A stretch of DNA of 36,107 nt from Leisingera sp. JC1 (GTDB lineage: Bacteria > Pseudomonadota > Alphaproteobacteria > Rhodobacterales > Rhodobacteraceae), in the NCBI RefSeq assembly GCF_001679925.1, contig NZ_LYUZ01000013.1, positions 1 to 36,107 on the forward strand, given 5' to 3'. Position numbers and translations under genes: made by a program. Each line of letters opens with the position of its first letter. Position 1 is the stretch's first letter. Below, in pieces: positions 25,721-34,382 of the stretch. The notes under the pieces were generated by a model. It did not search any database. It was given only the letters and a program-made list of their open reading frames with translations, and was not told the origin of the DNA.

Positions 25721-25805
25721 GGGCAGCGCCCGGCCCGGCGGGGCAGGAAGCGAAGCGCCCGCCCCGTGGGGGGGCGGGACGGGCGCTGCCCGGCCTTTCG
25801 GCCGG
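25721..25805. repeat. GC-rich nested inverted repeat (candidate extragenic palindromic element)
   Basis: Outer perfect 12-bp arms GGGCAGCGCCCG (25721-25732) and CGGGCGCTGCCC (25780-25791) enclose an inner perfect 8-bp stem CCCGCCCC / GGGGCGGG (25758-25765 and 25771-25778). A third stem CCGGCC/GGCCGG (25790-25805, loop TTTC) adjoins. No T-run follows, so it is not a canonical terminator. The shape resembles dispersed extragenic palindromes; copy number cannot be judged from one window. Confidence 0.65.
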
Positions 25806-26035
25806 ACGTTAGGCTGCAGTTGGCAGGGTGTTGCGTACCCTGCGTACGCTGCCCTCACCACATTTTCACTCTGCCGGGTTACGGTCGAACCGTTGCAACA
25901 AGAAGACCAGGAGACCGGCCCCCTCAGACCACCTCTTCATTGGGTGCAGGGCGGGCCCGCATAGGCCGATAGACGGGCACAGCCCCTTGGCAAGGGCTGT
26001 CCGATGCTCCGCCCCTCCGGCGGCGCCGCCTTCTT

Positions 26036-26076
26036 CTTCAAAGACAAACCGCCCGCAGCAGCAGCCCCGGGCGGTT
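26036..26076 (-). terminator. Rho-independent terminator after mraY
   Basis: Perfect 9-bp stem AACCGCCCG (26047-26055) / CGGGCGGTT (26068-26076) with a 12-nt loop. On the minus strand it is followed by TGTCTTTG. It lies 64 bp past the mraY stop and would end the mraZ-mraY transcript. Confidence 0.65.
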
Positions 26077-26139
26077 CCATGGAAAAGAGAGTTCAAACTG
26101 CCCCGCCGAAGATACGGCGCGGCGGCCAAACGGCGTGTC

Positions 26140-27222
26140 TTACCGTACTTTCAGCGTCGCGAGGCCAATCATCGCCAGGATCAGCGAGATGATCCAGAAG
26201 CGGATCACGATCTGCGGCTCGGCCCAGCCCTTTTTCTCGTAGTGGTGGTGGATCGGCGCCATCAGGAACACCCGCCGTCCGGTACGCTTGAAGTACAGGA
26301 CCTGAATGATCACCGACAGCGCCTCCACCACAAACAGGCCGCCGACGATGGCCAGCACCAGCTCGTGCTTGGTGGCGATGGCGATGGCGCCCAGCGCGCC
26401 GCCCAGGGCCAGCGAGCCGGTGTCGCCCATGAACACTGCCGCAGGCGGCGCGTTGTACCACAGGAAGCCCAGGCCCGCGCCGAACAGCGCCGAGCAGAAG
26501 ATCAGGATCTCGCCAGTGCCAGGCACGTAATGCACGTCCAGATACTCGGTGAAGTCGACGCGGCCCACCGCATAGGCGATGACGCCCAGGGTGCCTGCCG
26601 CGATCATCACCGGCATGATCGCCAATCCGTCCAGGCCATCTGTCAGGTTCACCGCATTGGCAGCACCGACGATGACGCAGATCGAGAACGGCACGTAAAA
26701 GATCCCGAGATTGATCAGCGTGTCCTTGAACACCGGCAGCGCCAGATGGTTCTGCAAGGGCGCCGGGTGATAGGCCGCGGCCCAGACTGCCGCTATCACC
26801 GCAATCATGATCCCCAGTGCCAGCCGGACCTTGCCCGGCACGCCCTTGGTGTTCTGCTTGGAGACCTTGGCGTAATCATCGGCAAAGCCGATCAGGCCGT
26901 AGGCCAGCGTCACAAACAGCACCAGCCAGACAAAAGGGTTGTCCCATCGCGCCCACATCAGGGTTGCGGTCAGCAGCGCGCCCACCACCAGCAGGCCGCC
27001 CATGGTCGGGGTGCCTGCCTTGGAGAAATGCCCCTCCGGCCCGTCGTCGCGGATCGGCTGGCCTTTGCCCTGGCGCTTGCGCAGCACGTTGATCAGCGGC
27101 TTGCCGAACAGGAAGCCGAAGATCAGCGCGGTCATGAAGGCGCCGCCTGCACGGAATGTGATGTAGCGGAAGAGGTTGAAAACATCCCCCCCGTCCGACA
27201 AAGCGGTCAGCCAATAGAGCAT
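26140..27222 (-). CDS. mraY: Phospho-N-acetylmuramoyl-pentapeptide transferase MraY
   Basis: Polytopic inner-membrane enzyme that transfers phospho-MurNAc-pentapeptide to undecaprenyl phosphate (lipid I); 360 residues, the standard length, with about ten membrane helices. Signature segments: [25 protein letters not shown], the Asp pair in [30 protein letters not shown] and the catalytic Asp in [14 protein letters not shown] with [24 protein letters not shown]. The ATG has AAGGG six bases upstream and lies 21 bp after the murF stop. It is the last gene of the first dcw block; glsA converges on it from the left. Confidence 0.98.
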   Translation of the reverse strand: MLYWLTALSDGGDVFNLFRYITFRAGGAFMTALIFGFLFGKPLINVLRKRQGKGQPIRDDGPEGHFSKAGTPTMGGLLVVGALLTATLMWARWDNPFVWLVLFVTLAYGLIGFADDYAKVSKQNTKGVPGKVRLALGIMIAVIAAVWAAAYHPAPLQNHLALPVFKDTLINLGIFYVPFSICVIVGAANAVNLTDGLDGLAIMPVMIAAGTLGVIAYAVGRVDFTEYLDVHYVPGTGEILIFCSALFGAGLGFLWYNAPPAAVFMGDTGSLALGGALGAIAIATKHELVLAIVGGLFVVEALSVIIQVLYFKRTGRRVFLMAPIHHHYEKKGWAEPQIVIRFWIISLILAMIGLATLKVR

Positions 27223-27243
27223 CTGGGCCCTTCCCTCGTTCTC

Positions 27244-28644
27244 TTACGCGTTTTCTTGTGTGGGGGTGGAGTGACCCATTTCGCGGATGCCGTCAACAAT
27301 CCTGGCCAGCGCCATGCTGAGCGAGCCCTTGGCCAGCACGATGTCGCCGCCTTGGATTTCATCTGCGAGGCCGGGCACTGCCTCGGCACTGGTTGCAAAC
27401 CATCCGCCGCGCTTTTCCTTGGGCAAGGCATCATACAGCGCCTGCATCAGAGGGCCTATGCAATGAATTTTGTCGATGCCCCGCACCGCGTCCAGATCCG
27501 CCAGGCCGGCGTGCAAGCCCACTTCCTGCGGGCCAAGCTCCTTCATGTCGCCCAGATAGGCGATCCTGCGCCCCTGCCCCGGCGTGGCCGCCAGCACCGC
27601 CAGCGCTGCCGCCATTGAGGTCGGGTTGGCATTGTAGCTGTCGTCCAGCAGGGTGATGGCGCCGCTCTCCAGTTGGATACTCTCACGCACGCCGCGGCCC
27701 TTGACCGGCGACCACAGGGCGAGGCTTTCGACCGCTTTGACAGGATCAGCACCCAAGGCTTCAACACAGGCCAAAGCGCCCAACGCATTCATTGCGAAAT
27801 GGGCGCCAAGCGATTGAATATGCAACTCAACCTCGCGGCCATTGGCGGTGGCGCGGGCGACGGTTTCCTCACCCTCAATCCCGGCGGACTGCAGAGTGTA
27901 GTCTGCCGCGCTTTCGCCAAACCAGCGGGCGGTTGCACCCAGGTCCGCGGCCACATCCCGCAGCACATGCGCTTCTGCGACATCGGCGTTCAGCACCGCG
28001 ACGCCGCCGGGCTCCAGCCCTTCCATGATCGCGGCCTTTTCGCGGGCGATGCCCTCGACGTTTTCAAACGCCTCCAGATGCACTGCAGCGACCGTGGTCA
28101 CCATCGCCACATGCGGACGCGCCTGTTTTGCCAGCGGTGCGATTTCACCAGGGTGGTTCATGCCGATCTCGATCACCGCAAACTCGGTATCGCGCGGCAT
28201 GCGTGCCAGCGTCAGCGGCACGCCCCAGTGGTTGTTGTAGCTGGCAACCGCCGCATGAGTGCGGCCCTGATCGGACAGCATCCGCGCCAGCATTTCCTTG
28301 GTCGAGGTCTTGCCGACCGAGCCGGTCACCGCAACGACCTTGGCCTGCGCCCGCGCCCGCGACGCGCGGCCCAGGGCCTCCAGCCCCGCCTGCACGTCGT
28401 CAACAATCAGCAGCGGCGCATCCGCAGGCACTCCATCCGGAACGCGGGAAACTAGCGCCGCGCCTGCGCCCTTTTCCAGCGCCTGCGCTACGAAGTCATG
28501 GCCGTCGCGCGCGGCTTTCAGCGCCACGAACATGTCGCCGGGTTCGATGGTGCGGGTGTCGATCGACAGGCCGGAAACAGACCAGTCCCCCTGCGCCTTG
28601 CCGCCGGTGGCTGCAGCGGCCTCAGATGCGGTCCAAAGGCTCAT
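27244..28644 (-). CDS. murF: UDP-MurNAc-tripeptide--D-Ala-D-Ala ligase MurF
   Basis: Cytoplasmic Mur ligase that adds D-Ala-D-Ala; 466 residues. The N-terminal domain is GLSIDTRTIEPGDMFVALKAARDGHDFVAQALEKGA. The ATP loop is VVAVTGSVGKTSTKEMLARML. NNHWGVPLTLARMP, IGMNHPGEIAPLAKQARPHVAMVTTV and a later LLDDSYNANPTSMAAAL are MurF signatures. The start overlaps the murE stop in an ATGA arrangement and has GGAGG five to six bases upstream. It lies between murE and mraY as in the canonical cluster. Confidence 0.98.
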   Translation of the reverse strand: MSLWTASEAAAATGGKAQGDWSVSGLSIDTRTIEPGDMFVALKAARDGHDFVAQALEKGAGAALVSRVPDGVPADAPLLIVDDVQAGLEALGRASRARAQAKVVAVTGSVGKTSTKEMLARMLSDQGRTHAAVASYNNHWGVPLTLARMPRDTEFAVIEIGMNHPGEIAPLAKQARPHVAMVTTVAAVHLEAFENVEGIAREKAAIMEGLEPGGVAVLNADVAEAHVLRDVAADLGATARWFGESAADYTLQSAGIEGEETVARATANGREVELHIQSLGAHFAMNALGALACVEALGADPVKAVESLALWSPVKGRGVRESIQLESGAITLLDDSYNANPTSMAAALAVLAATPGQGRRIAYLGDMKELGPQEVGLHAGLADLDAVRGIDKIHCIGPLMQALYDALPKEKRGGWFATSAEAVPGLADEIQGGDIVLAKGSLSMALARIVDGIREMGHSTPTQENA

Positions 28645-30128
28645 GCGATCCTCCCGTCCAAAGCTGCCACAGCAATGCTGGCCTGCTCCACATCGTCAAA
28701 CGGCAGCACCGTGTCGCCCACGGTCTGGCCGGTCTCATGGCCCTTGCCGCAGACGATCAGCGCGTCACCCGCCTGCAGCATGTCGGCGCCGCGCAGGATC
28801 GCCTCGGCACGGTCGCCGATCTCGATACAGTCCGGCGCGCCGCCCTTGACCGCGGCGCGGATGATGGCCGGGTCCTCGCTGCGGGGGTTGTCGTCGGTGA
28901 CGATCACCACATCGGCGTTCTCATGCGCCGCCTGCCCCATCAACGGGCGTTTGGTGGTGTCGCGGTCGCCGCCGGCGCCAACGATGGCAATCAGCCGGCC
29001 CAGCACATGCGGGCGCAGCGCCTTGATGGCGCTGGCAACGGCATCGGGCGTATGGGCGTAATCCACAAACACGGCTGAGCCATTGTCGCGCGACGCCGCC
29101 AGCTGCATCCGGCCGCGCACTGTGGTCAGATGCGGCAGGGTTTCAAACACCCGCTCCGGGTCCTCGCCGCCGGCAATCACCAGCCCGCAGGCCAGCAGAA
29201 CGTTTTCCGCCTGGAAGCCACCGATAAGGTTCAGCCGCACCTGATACGGTTTGTCATGCCAGGAGAACCGCACGTCCTGTCCGGTGCCGTCATAGCGCAT
29301 CCCCATCAGGTTCAGATCGCCGAGGCCCCGGCCGACAGAAATCACCTCCTGCCCGCGGGCGGCGGCGACGGCGCGCATCTCGGCCCCGCGGGGGTCGTTC
29401 ATGTTGATGACGGCAACGCCCTCATCCGGCAGCACCCGGCGGAACAACCCCGCCTTGGCGGCGAAATAGGCGTCAAAGGTCTCGTGATAGTCCAGGTGGT
29501 CCTGGGTGAAATTGGTAAAGCCGGCGGCGGCCAGCTGCACCCCGTCCAGACGGCGCTGGTCCAGCCCGTGAGAGGAGGCTTCCATTGCCGCGTGAGTGAC
29601 GCCTGCCTCTGCCGCAGCGGCCAGCGCGCGGTGCAGGGTGATGGGTTCCGGCGTGGTGTGGGCCAGCGGGTAGCTCCAGGCGCCTTCGATGCCGGTGGTT
29701 CCCATGTTGACGGCCTCATGGCCCAGCTCGGACCAGATCTGGCGCACAAAGGTCGCCACGGAGGTCTTGCCGTTGGTGCCGGTGACCGCCACCACGGTCT
29801 GCGGCTGGCCGCCGAACCACAGGGCGGCGGCATAGGCCAGCGTCTGGCGCGGGTCCTCAACCACCACCAGCGCGGCGTGGCTTTCATCCAGCACCTTGGC
29901 GGCGATTTCCGCCCCTGCGGCATCGGTCAGGATGGCTGTCGCACCTTTTTCCAGCGCGCCGGGAATGAACTTGGCGCCATGCACCTGGCTGCCCGGCAGG
30001 GCGGCAAACAGGAACCCGTCGCGCACCTCGCGGCTGTCCACCGCCAAGCCGGAAATCTGCGGATCAGCGCCGCCGCGGGCAGTGAGCCCCAATTGGCTCA
30101 GAGGCTGGTCTGGTCTGCTGCTGCTCAT
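28641..30128 (-). CDS. murE: UDP-MurNAc-L-Ala-D-Glu--meso-DAP ligase MurE
   Basis: Cytoplasmic Mur ligase adding the third residue; about 495 residues. SGLAVDSREVRDGFLFAALPGSQVHGAKF opens domain 1. The ATP loop is VVAVTGTNGKTSVATFVRQIW, and MEASSHGLDQRRLDGV and FTNFTQDHLDYHETFDAYFAAK follow. DDNPRSEDPAII contains the DNPR motif of the meso-diaminopimelate-specific enzymes, so the wall is the Gram-negative m-DAP type. The ATG at 30128 was chosen with GAGGG upstream; a GTG at 30140 is also possible. It lies 17 bp after ftsI and overlaps murF by 4 bp. Confidence 0.98.
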   Translation of the reverse strand: MSSSRPDQPLSQLGLTARGGADPQISGLAVDSREVRDGFLFAALPGSQVHGAKFIPGALEKGATAILTDAAGAEIAAKVLDESHAALVVVEDPRQTLAYAAALWFGGQPQTVVAVTGTNGKTSVATFVRQIWSELGHEAVNMGTTGIEGAWSYPLAHTTPEPITLHRALAAAAEAGVTHAAMEASSHGLDQRRLDGVQLAAAGFTNFTQDHLDYHETFDAYFAAKAGLFRRVLPDEGVAVINMNDPRGAEMRAVAAARGQEVISVGRGLGDLNLMGMRYDGTGQDVRFSWHDKPYQVRLNLIGGFQAENVLLACGLVIAGGEDPERVFETLPHLTTVRGRMQLAASRDNGSAVFVDYAHTPDAVASAIKALRPHVLGRLIAIVGAGGDRDTTKRPLMGQAAHENADVVIVTDDNPRSEDPAIIRAAVKGGAPDCIEIGDRAEAILRGADMLQAGDALIVCGKGHETGQTVGDTVLPFDDVEQASIAVAALDGRIA

Positions 30129-30145
30129 GGCGGCCCTCACCTGTG

Positions 30146-31930
30146 TCAGTTCGAGGTGAGGGTTATACCAGTCACCTCTGCGGGTTCAACTTGCGGACGC
30201 AGCCCCAGCAGAGGCGCGACACGTCCGATCATTTCGGCGGCCACCGGGGTGGCGGTCCAGCCGGCGGTGCGGCGCTCCTCGCCGTGGGCGATAATAGACG
30301 GTTCGTCCAGCGTCACGATCAGCACGTATTTCGGGTCATGTGCCGGGAAAATAGAGGCAAAAGTGGCGATCACCTTGTCATCATAGTAGCCGCCGCGGGG
30401 CTTGGGCTTGTCGGCGGTGCCGGTCTTGCCGCCCACCTGATAGCCCTCGACCTCGGCAAAAGAGGCGGTGCCCTCGCTCACCACCTTGCGCAACATCTTG
30501 CGCGCGGCGGCGGCGGAGGCCTCGCTCATCACGCGCTGGCCCAGCTGCGGGCTGGTCTGTTTCAGAATCGTCGGTGCCACGTAACGGCCGCCATTGGCCA
30601 CCGCCGCATAGCCCGCCGCCAGATGCATCGGCGTGGTGGAGATGCCGTGGCCGTAAGAGATGGTCATCGCCGACAGCTCCGACCAGTTGGCGGGCAGCAG
30701 CGGCTTGCCGCCTGCGGCCTCGGAAATCTCGAACGGCGTCGGGTCCAGCATCCCCAGCGTGTCGAGGAACGATTTCTGCCGCTCCACCCCGATCTGCTGC
30801 GCCAGCCGCGCGGTGCCGATGTTGGAGGATTTGACGATGATCTTGGTCACCGACATCTCGTTGCCGTAGTTGCGGAAATCGCGGATCGCAAAACGGCCCC
30901 AGCGCAGCGGGCCGCGGGTGTCGATCACGGTATCCGCGTTGACCAGCCCCAGGTCCATCGCCTGCGCGGCTGTGAAGATCTTGAAGGTGGAGCCGAGTTC
31001 ATACACGCCCTGCACCGCGCGGTTGAACAGCGGGCTGTCGGAGGGGTCAAAGCCGGAGGTCGGCGGGCGCGGCCGGTCATTGGGGTCGAAGTCCGGGAAG
31101 GAGACCACCGAGATCACCTCGCCCGTATGGGCGTCCATCAGGATCGAAGTGGCGCCCTTGGCGTTCATCAGCTTCATGCCGCCATAGAGCACCTGCTCAG
31201 CCGCCGCCTGCACGGTGAGGTCCAGCGACAGCTGCAGCGGCTTGCCCGCGTTGGCCGGGTCGCGCAGGTAGTCGTCGAACTGGCGTTCAACACCGGCAAC
31301 GCCGATCACCTCAGCCGCGTTGACACCCTCCTTGCCGAAACCAGCACCGCCCAGCACATGGGCGGCCAGGCTGCCGTTCGGGTAGAGCCGCATTTCGCGC
31401 GGGCCGAACATCAGGCCCGGATCGCCGATGTCATGCACCGCCTGGAGCTGCTCAGGGCTGATTTTCTTCTTCACCCACAGGAACTTGCGCTTTCCTGTGA
31501 AGTCCTTGATCAGGCGCTCCCGGTCCAGGTCGGGGAAGATCTCCACCAGCTTTTCCGCAGCACCGACGGGGTCGATCATCTGCGGCGGCTGGGCATAGAG
31601 GGAATGGGTTTCGAAATTAGTGGCCAGCAGGCTGCCGTTGCGGTCGACGATATCGGCACGCTGCGCGGCGATGGCGGCGCCGGGCACGCTGGCCACGGGT
31701 TCGGCCGGTTCCGACACAGCGGTCATGCCCATGCGGGCGATAATCGCGCCAAAGGCGCAGACAAAGAACAGGCCGAGCACCAGAAGCCGTCCCTCGGCGC
31801 GCTGGCGGGCCTGCACCTGCATCTCATGGTGGCGCAGGCTGATGTTTTCCTCTTCGATCACATCCGGGTTTTCCCCGCTTGCGCGGGCGTGGAGGATGCG
31901 GGCCAGCGGGCGGAGCGGCGTGCGGATCAT
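30146..31930 (-). CDS. ftsI: Septal peptidoglycan transpeptidase FtsI (PBP3)
   Basis: Class B penicillin-binding protein, the septal cross-linking enzyme and partner of FtsW; 594 residues. A cytoplasmic tail is followed by one membrane helix (LLVLGLFFVCAFGAIIARMG, near 50-70), then the PBP dimerisation domain. The transpeptidase domain carries ELGSTFKIFTAAQ (SxxK), VKSSNIGTARL (SxN) and VGGKTGTADKP (KTGT). The ATG overlaps the ftsL stop by 4 bp and has AGGGAG seven bases upstream. All three catalytic motifs are intact. Confidence 0.98.
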   Translation of the reverse strand: MIRTPLRPLARILHARASGENPDVIEEENISLRHHEMQVQARQRAEGRLLVLGLFFVCAFGAIIARMGMTAVSEPAEPVASVPGAAIAAQRADIVDRNGSLLATNFETHSLYAQPPQMIDPVGAAEKLVEIFPDLDRERLIKDFTGKRKFLWVKKKISPEQLQAVHDIGDPGLMFGPREMRLYPNGSLAAHVLGGAGFGKEGVNAAEVIGVAGVERQFDDYLRDPANAGKPLQLSLDLTVQAAAEQVLYGGMKLMNAKGATSILMDAHTGEVISVVSFPDFDPNDRPRPPTSGFDPSDSPLFNRAVQGVYELGSTFKIFTAAQAMDLGLVNADTVIDTRGPLRWGRFAIRDFRNYGNEMSVTKIIVKSSNIGTARLAQQIGVERQKSFLDTLGMLDPTPFEISEAAGGKPLLPANWSELSAMTISYGHGISTTPMHLAAGYAAVANGGRYVAPTILKQTSPQLGQRVMSEASAAAARKMLRKVVSEGTASFAEVEGYQVGGKTGTADKPKPRGGYYDDKVIATFASIFPAHDPKYVLIVTLDEPSIIAHGEERRTAGWTATPVAAEMIGRVAPLLGLRPQVEPAEVTGITLTSN

Positions 31931-32277
31931 GGCTGGCTCCCTGCGTTCAGGCCGGAGACCTCAACCTCGTTTTCGATCTCCAGCTCCGGCGGTGCCGGGT
32001 AGGAGACCTCATCGACGCGGCCGAACTGGTCCGGGCGCAGCGGCAAGAGGCCGAGGTTGTCGAAGTTGATCTCTGCCAGCTCGCGCAGGCGCTGCGGGCG
32101 GTTGAGGTAGGCCCATTCGGCGCGCAGGACGCTGAGGCGCACCTGGGCGGCGCCGATTTCGCGCTGCAGCGCGCGGGTGTCTTTCAGCACCTGCTGGGTG
32201 GCGTAGTTTTCGCGGTAGGCCCAGAAGGCGAGGCCGAAGACGGCCAGGCAGGTAGCGGCATACAGCAAAGTCTTCAT
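31927..32277 (-). CDS. ftsL: Cell division protein FtsL
   Basis: Small bitopic divisome protein of 116 residues. One N-terminal membrane helix ([21 protein letters not shown]) is followed by a heptad-like helical region ([42 protein letters not shown]), the FtsL coiled coil that binds FtsB and FtsQ in model species. Similarity in this family is low, so the call relies on size, topology and the place between rsmH and ftsI. Start and stop both overlap the neighbours by 4 bp (ATGA), so coupling is tight. GAGG lies eight bases before the ATG. Confidence 0.9.
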   Translation of the reverse strand: MKTLLYAATCLAVFGLAFWAYRENYATQQVLKDTRALQREIGAAQVRLSVLRAEWAYLNRPQRLRELAEINFDNLGLLPLRPDQFGRVDEVSYPAPPELEIENEVEVSGLNAGSQP

Positions 32278-33266
32278 TTGCGCGCCTCTTTCAGCTGCGG
32301 CATTCCAAGTTCCTTGGCCGAGATCGGCCCCGGCGCGGCACCGGTGCGGCGCCCGACCCGCAGGCGGGCAGAGCGGGAGCGCGGGTTTTCGGCCAGTTCC
32401 TGATCATCCGGCCCCACCGCCTTGCGGGTGACCAGTTCGAACTGTGACGGCGCCTCTTCCTGCTCCGGCGCCCAGCGGTTTGCACGGCCGGTCTTGCCCG
32501 CGCGGTGCTGGAAGAAGCGTTTGACCATGCGGTCCTCGACCGAATGGAAGGTGACCACGGCCAGCAGGCCGCCGGGCTTCAGCGCCCGTTCGGCGGCCAG
32601 AAGCCCTTCGAACAGCTCGTCATATTCGGCGTTCACCGCGATGCGCAGGCCCTGGAAGCTGCGGGTCGCGGGGTGCGACTGGCCGGGCTTGGGGCGCGGC
32701 AGGCAGCTCTCGATGATGCCCGCGAGGCGCAGGGTGGTGGTGATCGGCTCGATTGCGCGTTCCCGGACAATCGCCTTGGCAATGCGGCGGCTGGCACGTT
32801 CCTCGCCGTAGTGGAACAGGATGTCGGCGATCTGCGCCTCTGTCAGTTCCGCGATCAGATCGGCGGCGGAAGGGCCGGACTGCGACATACGCATGTCCAG
32901 CGGGCCGTCCTTCATGAAGGAGAAGCCGCGTTCGGCCAGGTCCAGCTGCATCGAGGAGACGCCAAGGTCCAGCACCACGCCATCGAGGTCCTGGGCGTAT
33001 TCATCCATGCGGGAAAAGACACCGGGCTGCAGGATCAGGCGGTCGCCGTACTCTCCTGCCCAGGGTTTTGCGAGTTCAAAGGCCAGCGGATCGCGGTCAA
33101 CGCCGGTGACCTGCTCCGCACCGGCCTCCAAGAGGCCGCGGGTATAGCCGCCTGCCCCGAAGGTGCCATCCAGCCAGCGGCCCGAAACCGGCGCCACGGC
33201 TGCAAGCAGCGGGCGGAGGAGAACCGGGATGTGGGGACCATTGGCAGCTGTTTGGTCCTGGGTCAT
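32274..33266 (-). CDS. rsmH: 16S rRNA (cytosine1402-N4)-methyltransferase RsmH (MraW)
   Basis: SAM-dependent methyltransferase for C1402 of 16S rRNA; 330 residues. [49 protein letters not shown] contains the SAM-binding start. [35 protein letters not shown] and the C-terminal [21 protein letters not shown] are RsmH hallmarks. The gene starts 3 bp after the mraZ stop and overlaps ftsL by 4 bp. It is the normal second gene of the dcw cluster. Confidence 0.98.
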   Translation of the reverse strand: MTQDQTAANGPHIPVLLRPLLAAVAPVSGRWLDGTFGAGGYTRGLLEAGAEQVTGVDRDPLAFELAKPWAGEYGDRLILQPGVFSRMDEYAQDLDGVVLDLGVSSMQLDLAERGFSFMKDGPLDMRMSQSGPSAADLIAELTEAQIADILFHYGEERASRRIAKAIVRERAIEPITTTLRLAGIIESCLPRPKPGQSHPATRSFQGLRIAVNAEYDELFEGLLAAERALKPGGLLAVVTFHSVEDRMVKRFFQHRAGKTGRANRWAPEQEEAPSQFELVTRKAVGPDDQELAENPRSRSARLRVGRRTGAAPGPISAKELGMPQLKEARK

Positions 33267-33269
33267 GTC

Positions 33270-33773
33270 TTAAGCGCCCCCGGCGCCGTCTAGGAATTCC
33301 ATTGGATCGAAACCTTCTGGCAGGTCGTCCATCCACTCTTCGGCCTGGGCCAGTTCTTCCTGCTCGTAGGTTTCCGGCTTCCAGATCTGGAAGGTGTCGC
33401 CTGCGGCAATGAAGAAGGCCTCTGCCTCAAGGTCGATTTTCTGGCGCAGCTTGGCCGGCAGCACCAGGCGGCCGGTCTCGTCCACGTTGGTCGGGAACGA
33501 CTGGCCGTGGAACATGCGCTGCAGCATCTTGCGCTGCATCGAGCCGCGCGGGAGCTGGTCGATCTTGGCGTCGACCTCCTCGATCGCCTCTATAGTATAG
33601 CATTCCAGGAAGTTGCGGCGCTGGTCGCCGTAGACGATCACCAGTTCGGGGTTCTGGCCGGGCTGCCAACTGGGATCGGCGGCCTCCAGCACACGGCGAA
33701 AGGAGGCCGGTATCGACACCCGCCCCTTTGTATCCACCTTGTGGTGGCTTTCGCCTCTGAACCTGCGGCCCAA
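33270..33773 (-). CDS. mraZ: Transcriptional regulator MraZ
   Basis: DNA-binding regulator with two AbrB-like swapped-hairpin domains; in E. coli it represses its own dcw operon by binding tandem TGGGN boxes. The duplicated DxxGR motifs are clear: SHHKVDTKGRVSIPASFRRVL near residues 10-30 and NVDETGRLVLPAKLRQKI in the second half. The frame is open to 33896, but the conserved N-terminus GRRFRGESHHKV begins just after a TTG at 33773 with AGGA about eight bases upstream. That gives 167 residues, so TTG is the start chosen; the upstream part is probably leader RNA. It heads the mraZ-rsmH-ftsL-ftsI-murE-murF-mraY transcript. An expanded array of TGGGA boxes lies 615-750 bp upstream. Confidence 0.94.
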   Translation of the reverse strand: MGRRFRGESHHKVDTKGRVSIPASFRRVLEAADPSWQPGQNPELVIVYGDQRRNFLECYTIEAIEEVDAKIDQLPRGSMQRKMLQRMFHGQSFPTNVDETGRLVLPAKLRQKIDLEAEAFFIAAGDTFQIWKPETYEQEELAQAEEWMDDLPEGFDPMEFLDGAGGA

Positions 33774-34036
33774 TTTCCCGTCCTTTTCGCGCGTCCCTCG
33801 CGTTAATCCGTCCCCCAGAATGAAAAGGGGCGGGTTGATCTGCTGCCACTGATCAACCCGCCGCCTTGGCCCGCTTTGCGGGATGTCCGACTGCACGCGC
33901 CACCTGGGGGGATGTCTGCTCGCCCGCGCGCCGGATCTCTTGTTCGATGAAAGCGAAGGCCTGTATGAAACCTGCTTGTTTTGTTTTTGGCTCTGGGGTC
34001 GTTTGGCGCCCCGTCCCTCGTCTCATCTGATGAACT

Positions 34037-34061
34037 AGGGATACTATGGGAATTGATGGGC
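34037..34061 (+). promoter_or_regulatory. Triplet of TGGGN-like boxes at exact 10-bp steps (opposite strand to mraZ)
   Basis: The plus strand reads AGGGA at 34037, TGGGA at 34047 and TGGGC at 34057, each separated by five bases. This is the box number and spacing described for the E. coli MraZ operator. It sits about 265-290 bp upstream of the mraZ start codon and reads away from mraZ. Confidence 0.45.
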
Positions 34062-34219
34062 TCGCAACTGTTTTCTGCGGGAAAGCGTCGAATCCTTGAC
34101 AAGGCTTCCATGGAATTTCTTAGGATTCGCGGCACATTTAGGGTTAATCCGGGAACTTGTAGTGAATAAACCCAGCGCAAACACTAGATATAGATGCGAG
34201 TTGCAGGGGCAATTTTTTT

Positions 34220-34232
34220 CCCATAGTTTCCC
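34220..34232 (-). promoter_or_regulatory. Pair of TGGGA/CGGGA boxes 10 bp apart
   Basis: CCC cores at 34220-34222 and 34230-34232 read as TGGGA and CGGGA on the mraZ strand, 10 bp apart, with a degenerate third (TTCCA) 9 bp further. Same orientation as the main array and separated from it by about 155 bp. Confidence 0.35.
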
Positions 34233-34382
34233 GCGATTCCACAGATACGGCGATCAGATTTCAGAAAGTTCCCGTTACGTTCACAACCTGGAGCGAGAAA
34301 CGCCTCTGAAATCGCCCCGCAAAAGCGTTTCAACACGCAGTGATTCGCAACTTCAAGGGGTGTTTTGCGGAAAGAGGGCCAT

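Larger units (their letters stand above)
25561..26139. other. Gene-free region between glsA and mraY rich in inverted repeats
   Basis: 579 bp without a credible gene; the minus frame 25866-26129 is low-complexity and lacks a ribosome site. It contains the GC-rich nested repeat at 25721-25805, a 7-bp hairpin GCAGGGT/ACCCTGC (25823-25843), a hairpin ACAGCCC/GGGCTGT (25979-26000), the short palindrome GGCGGCGCCGCC (26019-26030) and the mraY terminator (26047-26076). It is the 3' end of two converging genes. Confidence 0.6.

Noticed and set aside
25808-25815. GTTAGGC considered as an integron attC core
   Set aside because: No paired RYYYAAC inverse core with attC-type arms was found, and there is no integrase or cassette gene.
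25866-26129. 87-codon minus-strand frame after mraY
   Set aside because: It overlaps the mraY terminator, lacks a ribosome site and has low-complexity composition.
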